A stretch of 37,271 nucleotides of DNA, taken from NCBI GenBank assembly GCA_031268995.1, contig JAIRWK010000049.1, forward strand, positions 1 through 37,271, given 5' to 3'. The notes under the pieces are model-generated. The model worked only from the letters and a program-made list of their open reading frames with translations, ran no database searches and was not told where the DNA came from. The stretch is from Planctomycetaceae bacterium. GTDB taxonomy: Bacteria; Planctomycetota; Planctomycetia; Pirellulales; Thermoguttaceae. A program made the position numbers and the translations under genes. Shown here in pieces: positions 31,409-37,271 of the stretch (within the stretch, counting starts at the first letter, position 1; every line of letters starts with the position of its first letter).

Positions 31409-31542
31409 TATACCGTAGCTACGATGAAATTCATCTTTTTGAGACAGGATTACAGGATATAATAAAATCCTGTGTATATCCTGCTATCCTGTTAAATCCT
31501 GTCAAAAAAATAAAAACTGAATTTCATAGTGATATGAGTATA
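31409..31542 (+). repeat. Family B element
   Basis: Begins TATACCGTAGCTACGATGAA and ends GAATTTCATAG, GATATGAGTATA, with GACAGGATTACAGGATATAA and ATCCTGTTAAATCCTGTC between. This is the cleanest example of the long inverted ends of family B. Confidence 0.92.
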
Positions 31543-31608
31543 CAATAATACCGTTTGAAAAGTTATCAAATTCCGTCCCTAACAGGATGCAACAATAATA
31601 GAAATTTT

Positions 31609-33018
31609 ATGAAGGTATTACATTTGACGGCATCGCCTTTTTTGGGCGGACCTGAGCGGGTGATTTTGGATATTGTCCGTTCTCAGATTGAATATGGTTT
31701 TGATGTCAGCAGTGTGATTGCGACATTCAAGGAAAATGGGAATTGCGAGCAATTTTTATCAGAGATTCACAACGCCGGATTAGTTGGTTACGTTCTTGAT
31801 CGTGATGTGCCTAATTTTTTTGGCGCGTTGCGCGATGTGATTAATCTTTTGCGTCGTGAGAAGATTGATTTGGTTTGTGCGCACGGTCACAAATCGCGTT
31901 TTTTGGGTTGGATTGCGGCTAGGTATGTTGGGATTCCGATTGTTGGGATTTCGCATGGTTGGACGTGGCAAGATTGGAAAACGTCGGTGTATGAACGTAT
32001 TGACCAATGGATTCATCATCGCATGGACAAAGTAGTTTGCGTATCACAAGGACAAGCGGATAAAGTTATAAAAACAGGAACAAATCCAAACCGCGTTGTC
32101 GTGATTTACAATGCGGTTGATGTTGAACGGTTTAGCGAGATGAGTAATTGGGCGAATGACACAAAAAGTTTTCCCGACAAGTTGACCAATGAATATAATC
32201 AAACTAACACTCAGGCTATTTTAAAATCTACAAAACCAGACACGGAATCACAACAAACGGAATCGCAGCAACACGAAGCATTTGTTCAAGAACAAAACTT
32301 GTCGCCGACATCGGCGGCGGCGTATTTTGCGCGTTTGGTTGGATATTTTGACGCGGTGCCTGAATTGTTAATTGGGGCGGCGGGCAGGTTGAGTCCTGAG
32401 AAAGGATATGATGTTTTGATAGAGGCGGTTAAGATTTTAGTTGACGAAGAGAAAGCGGACAATGTTGAAAAGAATTATTGTAACGATAAATACGATGACA
32501 AAAATCACGAATGTACTAAATCAAAATTAACGTTTGGTTTAGTGCTTTTTGGTGAAGGTTTTACCAGGGCAAAACTACAAAAACAAATAGACGAAGCGGG
32601 AATTTCGGACAGATTTAAGATGGTTGGTTTTACTTCGGAGCTTGATTATTTTTTGCCGTGTTTTGATGTGTTTGTTCAATCATCGCGGACAGAAGGTTTT
32701 CCTTGTGTCAATCTTGAGGCGATGGCATCGGGACTATCGGTTATTGCAACACAAGTTGGCGGCGTGCCGGAACAAATTGAATCGGGTTACGACGGAATAC
32801 TTGTTCCGCCAAACGATCCAAACGCAATCGCGACAGCAATAAAAAGTTTAATAGTTGACCCGACCCAAAGAAAAAAACTAGGAGAAAACGCCCGCCAATC
32901 CGTAAAAACAAAATTCACCAAAAACAAACTAGCAAAAGAATACTTTAACCTATTCGATCAATTACACTGTAGAATAACAAAAATCGCAAAGGCGAGGAAG
33001 GCGAAAAAGGATATTTAA
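31609..33018 (+). CDS. GT4-type glycosyltransferase
   Basis: About 469 residues from ATG 31609 (MKVLHLTASPFLGGPERVIL), better than the TTG 18 codons upstream. The GT-B fold pattern of family 4 is seen: N-terminal glycine-rich loop FLGGPERV, HGHKSRFLGWIAARY, GISHGWTWQDW, VVCVSQGQADKV, VIYNAVDVERF, then a ~75-residue Gln/Thr/Asn-rich insertion (about 200-260), then LIGAAGRLSPEKGYDVLIEA, LVLFGEG, VGFTSELDYFLPCFDVFVQS, the E-x7-E-like motif SSRTEGFPCVNLEAMASG and VIATQVGGVPEQIESGYDG. It probably transfers a sugar from a nucleotide sugar in surface glycan synthesis. The acceptor is unknown. The last 12 residues (IAKARKAKKDI) and the stop come from a family C repeat, giving a basic tail. Confidence 0.9.
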   Translation: MKVLHLTASPFLGGPERVILDIVRSQIEYGFDVSSVIATFKENGNCEQFLSEIHNAGLVGYVLDRDVPNFFGALRDVINLLRREKIDLVCAHGHKSRFLGWIAARYVGIPIVGISHGWTWQDWKTSVYERIDQWIHHRMDKVVCVSQGQADKVIKTGTNPNRVVVIYNAVDVERFSEMSNWANDTKSFPDKLTNEYNQTNTQAILKSTKPDTESQQTESQQHEAFVQEQNLSPTSAAAYFARLVGYFDAVPELLIGAAGRLSPEKGYDVLIEAVKILVDEEKADNVEKNYCNDKYDDKNHECTKSKLTFGLVLFGEGFTRAKLQKQIDEAGISDRFKMVGFTSELDYFLPCFDVFVQSSRTEGFPCVNLEAMASGLSVIATQVGGVPEQIESGYDGILVPPNDPNAIATAIKSLIVDPTQRKKLGENARQSVKTKFTKNKLAKEYFNLFDQLHCRITKIAKARKAKKDI

Positions 33019-33058
33019 AAACCTTCGTGCGACTTCTTTGCCTTTGCGGTGAAAAAAA
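32984..33058. repeat. Family C element overlapping the GT4 3' end
   Basis: TCGCAAAGGCGAGGAAGGCG and TTCTTTGCCTTTGCGGTGAA are the arms. The left arm is coding for the GT4 C-terminus; the stop TAA is at 33016-33018. It fills the gap between the convergent GT4 and rpoB genes and may act as a two-way terminator. Confidence 0.88.
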
Positions 33059-33069
33059 TTTTTTTTCCG

Positions 33070-36000
33070 TTAGAAACCGATTTTCTTTTTCTCTAATTGC
33101 ATGTTCAACGCTAGTCCTCTTATTTCGTTGGTCAACACGTCGAAACTTGCCGGAGTACCCGCCTCCAACGTGTTCTCGCCCTTGACCATCGATTCGTAAA
33201 TTTTTGTCCGACCCTCAACATCATCACTCTTGACCGTCAACAATTCCTGTAACGTATAAGCCGCACCATACGCCTCTAAAGCCCATACTTCCATTTCGCC
33301 AAAACGTTGACCGCCAAACCTCGCCTTGCCGCCAAGAGGTTGCTGCGTGATCAATGAATAAGGACCCGTACTACGCGCATGAACCTTGTCATCAACCAAA
33401 TGATGCAACTTCAACATGTAAATAAATCCGACCGTCGTTTCCTGATCAAAAGGTTCGCCCGTCCGACCATCATACAACTTTACCTTGCCATGTCTCGGCA
33501 AACCCGCTTCGTCCAAACAATCATTTATCGTCGTCTCCGACGCGCCGTCAAACACCGGCGTAACTGCTTGATAACCCAACTTCGCCGCCGCCCAACCCAA
33601 ATGCGTTTCCAAAATTTGCCCAACATTCATACGCGACGGAACACCCAACGGGTTAAGCATAATTTCAATCGGCGTACCATCCGCCAAATACGGCATGTCC
33701 TCACGCGGTAAAATTTTCGCAATCACGCCCTTGTTACCATGCCGCCCCGCCATCTTGTCACCAACAGAAATCACTCGCTTTGCCGCAATGTAAACCTTGA
33801 CCATCTGAAGCACACCGCGTCGTAATTCGTCGCCGCGTTTTCTCGAGTTCAACTTCCTGTCCCGAACATCTATCGCCACCTCAATCGCCGTCCAGTGCTT
33901 CCTAAATACCGCCTCAAGTTTCGGACGACGCGGATCGTCCTCCTCAATATTAAGATGCTCAATCCGGAATAACTTCGGTTGCGATGTCTCCACATCGTCA
34001 ATCTTGCCTCCAAGTATTTTTTCCAACTCTTCAATCATTGGGTTGAAAAGCGCAAGAATTTTCACATCTTCCGTTTTCTCAATCTGCTTAATTTCCTTGT
34101 CAAATTCCTCACGCTCGCGATCCGTCAAACTCATCCTGCAAGAAAATTTCTGCGTGCCAATCACAATCCCCTCAACACCCGACGGAACTTCCAACGATTC
34201 ATTTTTGACATCTTCGCCCGCACGCCCGAAAATTGCGTGCAACAATTTTTCCTCCGGCGTCAACTCCGTCTTATTCTTCGGCGTTACCTTGCCCACAAGA
34301 ATATCACCTGGTTTGACATACGTGCCAACCCGAACAATTCCTGTCTCATCAAGATTCCTTAACGCACGATCCCCAATGTTCGGAATATCATTCGTAAACT
34401 CCTCACGCCCCAGCTTCGTGTCTCGAATCTCAACATCAAACTCCTCAATATGAATTGACGTGTACGTGTCCTTCTTCATCAAATCTTCGCTGATTATAAT
34501 CGCGTCCTCGAAGTTGTAACCGTCCCAAGCCATAAACGCCACTAGTACATTGCGCCCCAAACATAACTCGCCTCTGTGCATACTCGCACCATCGGCTATT
34601 ATTTGACCGGCTTCAATTTTTTCATTCGGTTTGACAATCGGCACCTGATTTTGACACGTCCGCTCGTTCATGCCGACAAATTTACGCAACACATATTCGT
34701 CCGAATATTCACCTTCTTCGTTATTCTCTCCCCCGACAATAATTCTCTGCGAATCAACATAACCAATAACTCCGCCCCGCTTCGCATGAATCAATAAACT
34801 AGAATTAAACGCCGCACGCCCCTCAAGCCCCGTTGCGACGAGCGGCGGCTCTGAAATCAAAAGAGGCACTGCTTGGCGTTGCATGTTTGATCCCATTAGC
34901 GCGCGGTTCGCGTCATCGTGTTCAAGGAACGGAATTAAGCCTGCCGAAACACCAATCATCTGACTCGGCGCAACATCCAAATACTCCACATCATCAACCG
35001 GAACCGGATCATAATCGCCATGATAACGCACAATTACCGTACCGGAAATCGGATCAGATTTGATTTTCTTTTTATCAATTGAAACATCCGCCGGAGCAAC
35101 CTTGACCTCGTGTTCCTCGTCCGCCCGCAACCAATCAATCTTGTCCGTCAATTTACCATTGTCAATCTGACGATACGGCGATACAAGAAAACCAAACTCG
35201 TCAACCGCCGCATAAATACTCAAACTTGAAATCAAACCAATGTTCGTACCTTCCGGCGTTTCAATTGGGCAAATTCGACCATAATGCGAAGAGTGAACAT
35301 CCCGAACATCAAAACCCGCACGCTTACGATTCAAACCGCCGGGACCTAACGCCGAAAGCCGCCGCTCATGCGTCAACATTGAAAGCGGATTCGTTTGATC
35401 CACAACTTGCGACAACTCGCCGCGCCCGAAAAAGAAATCGATTGCGGCTGAAACACTTTTTTGATTTATCGCTTGACGCGGCGAAATATCTTCGTTGCCA
35501 CGCGCATTCAAACGCTCTTGAACTGTTCGCCGTAACTTGAGAAATCCTTTACGCAACTCCTCACTCGCTAACTCGTCAACCGTCCGCAAACGCCTGTTGC
35601 CCAAATGATCAATATCATCAACCTCCGCTGTCCGATCACTGCCCCAAAGCCGATTCAAATACGCAACTGCTTGAACGACATCACTCGCAACAAGCAACAT
35701 CTCATCAATCGGCGTAGGAAGCCCAAGTTTCCGATTGATACGAAAACGACCAACACGACCAAGCCGATACCGACTCGTGTCATAAAATTTATCATGGAAC
35801 AACTCTCTAGCTTTTTCGAGTTGGGTTGGATTACCGGGGCGAAGACGTTGGTATATACGGATTAGAGCTTCTTCGTGTGATTTGGTTTTGTCTTCGGCAA
35901 GCGAGTTAATGAGCAACTTATTACGTTGCGACTCCATCACTTCAACCTTCTTAATACCAGCAGAACAAATTATCTCCGCAATCCCGCGTGTAATTTCATC

Positions 36001-36792
36001 GCCCATCTCAACAATCACTTCACCGGCTTTCTCTGAACCTTGCGGGTAAACAATATCGGTTACGGCAATTCTATTCTCAATTTTTGACGCGCTGTCTCTG
36101 GTATCCAGTTTGATAATTTGCGTTGGATAAAAAGCCCGCATCAATTGAGCATTCGTGCTGTAATCGGGAGACATTGCCCGCAAAAACATCATTACCGGCA
36201 ACTTGCTGCTCTGGTCAATTTTCGCCGTAATTGTTTCCTTGCGAGTAATATTCAACTCGATCCAACTTCCGCGTTCAGGAATAATTCTACAACTAAACGT
36301 CTTCCGCTCAGCGTCCATCATTGTAACAAAATCAATTCCGGGACTGCGATGCAATTGACTCACGACAACACGCTCGGCACCGTTTATAATAAATTCGCCG
36401 CCGCCAAGCATAACAGGAATGTCGCCAAGATATACATCTTCTTCACGAGGATCGGTTCCGGCTTTCGTCAATCTTAAACGAACTTTGAAGGGTCTGCCGT
36501 AAGTCAATCGCAGTTGTCTGCATTCGTCCGGTTCGTATCGCGGTTTTTCAAGCTCATAGTAAAGATATTCCAATTTGATTGTTCCGTCGTAATTCGTAAT
36601 CGGAAAACTTTCACGCAAAACCGCTTCCAGTCCGGTGTCCAACCGTTTTTTGGGCGAAACACTGTCCTGCAAGAATCTGCCGTAACTTTGTGTTTGTAGA
36701 ACTGTTAGATCGGGAATTTGGTAAGTTGAGCTTTGTGTGCCGAATACTCGTTTCTGTTGGAAATTTATTATCCGCTGTGATGGAGTTGCCAT
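33070..36792 (-). CDS. rpoB: DNA-directed RNA polymerase subunit beta
   Basis: A full-length beta subunit of 1240 residues, catalytic core of RNA polymerase. Family marks: [15 protein letters not shown] near the start, [20 protein letters not shown] and RSPGIDF, the rifampicin region [20 protein letters not shown] followed by [16 protein letters not shown], then [20 protein letters not shown], the [12 protein letters not shown] end, [53 protein letters not shown], and the C-terminal [20 protein letters not shown] with [19 protein letters not shown]. Positions equal to E. coli Gln513, Asp516, His526, Arg529 and Ser531 are unchanged, so a rifampicin-sensitive type is expected. Neither rpoC nor rplL is beside it: a convergent GT4 gene follows and a transposase end precedes. 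No strong ribosome binding site precedes ATG 36792. Confidence 0.99.
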   Translation of the reverse strand: MATPSQRIINFQQKRVFGTQSSTYQIPDLTVLQTQSYGRFLQDSVSPKKRLDTGLEAVLRESFPITNYDGTIKLEYLYYELEKPRYEPDECRQLRLTYGRPFKVRLRLTKAGTDPREEDVYLGDIPVMLGGGEFIINGAERVVVSQLHRSPGIDFVTMMDAERKTFSCRIIPERGSWIELNITRKETITAKIDQSSKLPVMMFLRAMSPDYSTNAQLMRAFYPTQIIKLDTRDSASKIENRIAVTDIVYPQGSEKAGEVIVEMGDEITRGIAEIICSAGIKKVEVMESQRNKLLINSLAEDKTKSHEEALIRIYQRLRPGNPTQLEKARELFHDKFYDTSRYRLGRVGRFRINRKLGLPTPIDEMLLVASDVVQAVAYLNRLWGSDRTAEVDDIDHLGNRRLRTVDELASEELRKGFLKLRRTVQERLNARGNEDISPRQAINQKSVSAAIDFFFGRGELSQVVDQTNPLSMLTHERRLSALGPGGLNRKRAGFDVRDVHSSHYGRICPIETPEGTNIGLISSLSIYAAVDEFGFLVSPYRQIDNGKLTDKIDWLRADEEHEVKVAPADVSIDKKKIKSDPISGTVIVRYHGDYDPVPVDDVEYLDVAPSQMIGVSAGLIPFLEHDDANRALMGSNMQRQAVPLLISEPPLVATGLEGRAAFNSSLLIHAKRGGVIGYVDSQRIIVGGENNEEGEYSDEYVLRKFVGMNERTCQNQVPIVKPNEKIEAGQIIADGASMHRGELCLGRNVLVAFMAWDGYNFEDAIIISEDLMKKDTYTSIHIEEFDVEIRDTKLGREEFTNDIPNIGDRALRNLDETGIVRVGTYVKPGDILVGKVTPKNKTELTPEEKLLHAIFGRAGEDVKNESLEVPSGVEGIVIGTQKFSCRMSLTDREREEFDKEIKQIEKTEDVKILALFNPMIEELEKILGGKIDDVETSQPKLFRIEHLNIEEDDPRRPKLEAVFRKHWTAIEVAIDVRDRKLNSRKRGDELRRGVLQMVKVYIAAKRVISVGDKMAGRHGNKGVIAKILPREDMPYLADGTPIEIMLNPLGVPSRMNVGQILETHLGWAAAKLGYQAVTPVFDGASETTINDCLDEAGLPRHGKVKLYDGRTGEPFDQETTVGFIYMLKLHHLVDDKVHARSTGPYSLITQQPLGGKARFGGQRFGEMEVWALEAYGAAYTLQELLTVKSDDVEGRTKIYESMVKGENTLEAGTPASFDVLTNEIRGLALNMQLEKKKIGF

Positions 36793-37045
36793 AATTTAAG
36801 AGTTTGAGGTTAAACTTTTGAGTTATATACTGAAGCTGTTCAGTTTCGGGGATTCTAAACAGCCTCAGTGTACTCATTTTCTAAACGAGACGATAACGCG
36901 ATAGTTGCAAAAATCGATCCGAAGATTTTAACACACCTCAAATTTCAAACAAGGGGGGCAGGATAAACCTTGCGATTAACGACCACAAATGAAAACGATA
37001 CCGCAGTCATTAGACACCGCCCAAAAATAATTTTACCAACTCATG
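36793..37045. other. rpoB upstream region and probable IS end
   Basis: This 253-bp region holds a decayed A palindrome and then about 170 bp without a gene up to the transposase stop. It should hold the rpoB promoter, or promoter activity from the insertion sequence. A poly-G stretch (GGGGGGCAGG) sits near 36953-36962. The exact insertion sequence end cannot be set from one side. Confidence 0.5.
36824..36872. repeat. Family A-like short palindrome
   Basis: TATACTGAAGCTGTTCAG and AACAGCCTCAGTGTA are inverted copies of the A left end with little between them. It lies 32 bp upstream of the rpoB start codon (- strand). Confidence 0.65.
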
Positions 37046-37271
37046 TTACGCATCAATCGCGCATTTGATTTTCTCTATTTCGTTCCAAGCGGCTTTTATA
37101 GCGGCTAGGTAGATTTTTGCTTTTAGGGCAAAATGATTGAGTTTGTGGGCGAACTTTAGCTTCTCCAATTTAACATACACCACCAGCGACGCAAATAAAT
37201 GGTTGCTTTGCGTAGTCACCGTTCTTGCCGGCGATTTCGCCAAAGAAGCATTTTGTTTCAGTGATTTATAC
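37046..37271 (-). CDS. C-terminal end of a transposase (DDE type), cut by the window edge
   Basis: The frame is open to the window end on the - strand; read from the edge it gives YKSLKQNASLAKSPARTVTT, then QSNHLFASLVVYVKLEKLKF and AHKLNHFALKAKIYLAAIKA. I recognise this as the C-terminal end shared by a group of IS4/IS701-like transposases (the EYHKSLK-Q-N ... SP-x-RT-x-x-x-Q-x-NH pattern, followed by FA-x-x-x-AYVKLE). The catalytic residues lie mostly outside the window; the Glu of the YREK-like region would be just upstream. Only the last ~75 residues are seen, so the copy may be intact or broken. It is the only transposase evidence in the window and lies upstream of rpoB in the same direction. 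Confidence 0.75.
   Translation of the reverse strand, partial: YKSLKQNASLAKSPARTVTTQSNHLFASLVVYVKLEKLKFAHKLNHFALKAKIYLAAIKAAWNEIEKIKCAIDA

Larger units (their letters stand above)
30930..31608. other. Divergent-gene gap rich in repeats
   Basis: This 679-bp gap separates the divergent GH2 (-) and GT4 (+) genes. It contains two A copies in the same orientation and a B copy. 31049-31239 and 31343-31408 hold no recognised feature, and neither does 31543-31608. The first A copy ends about 16 bp from the GH2 start codon. Confidence 0.75.

Noticed and set aside
3044-31542. Repeated palindromes as a CRISPR array
   Set aside because: Copies are dispersed, 80-140 bp long, in both orientations and at irregular distances; there are no regular spacers and no cas genes.
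34833-35540. + strand frames inside rpoB (for example 34833-35063 and 35226-35540)
   Set aside because: rpoB is intact and strongly recognised across this range; the frames have the composition of antisense shadows.

Overview
The window looks like a moderately AT-rich chromosome segment of a member of the Planctomycetota, possibly a gut or anaerobic lineage. The evidence is a DUF1559-type prepilin-like protein with an N-methylation segment and an H-x9-DG motif, an SHD1-domain secreted protein, a GAP1-N2-type protein, a zinc-ribbon/TM protein, a BRCT-MerR-TPR protein and a VIT-VWA protein, next to a normal bacterial core (rpoB, recR, fliG). fliG implies a flagellated stage. rhaA, a GH2 glycosidase, a ROK sugar kinase and larC suggest a sugar-fermenting life. 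The lineage call is inference from gene content, without a database search.

Layout. 1-9845 is all on the + strand: the 3' part of a transglutaminase-like secreted protein, an SHD1 secreted protein, rhaA, a galU-like gene, a DUF1559 protein, a receiver-like protein and fliG. 10111-20530 is all on the - strand: VIT-VWA protein, a degenerate phosphohexomutase, a BRCT/MerR/TPR protein, a UbiA prenyltransferase, two tandem leucine-rich membrane paralogues and a zinc-ribbon membrane protein. 21180-29048 is + again: a GAP1-N2-like membrane protein, a ROK kinase fused to an Mth938-like domain, larC, recR and a decayed third leucine-rich paralogue. It closes with a - strand GH2 protein, a + strand GT4 glycosyltransferase, a - strand rpoB that lacks its usual rpoC and rplL neighbours, and the end of a transposase at the right edge. 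I saw no tRNA, rRNA or CRISPR array. Most genes look like stand-alone units, not long operons.

The most striking content lies between the genes. Almost every intergenic gap carries short structured repeats of at least four families. Family A (about 90-125 bp, more than 15 copies) has ends TATACYGWAGC, a terminal hairpin with a conserved stem and variable loop, and internal hairpins. Family B (about 115-140 bp) has the same kind of ends around CAGGAT/ATCCTG arms. Family C has arms of GCAAAGGCGA type and family D arms of ACGCAGAT type. One A copy sits inside a B copy and can be removed cleanly at a TA dinucleotide, one B copy sits inside a D copy, and one A copy lies in frame inside a protein-coding gene. 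Copies of A and C also supply stop codons or C-terminal residues to neighbouring genes. This looks like a non-autonomous mobile palindrome network that has shaped intergenic space and some proteins. No mobilising enzyme for it is visible in the window.
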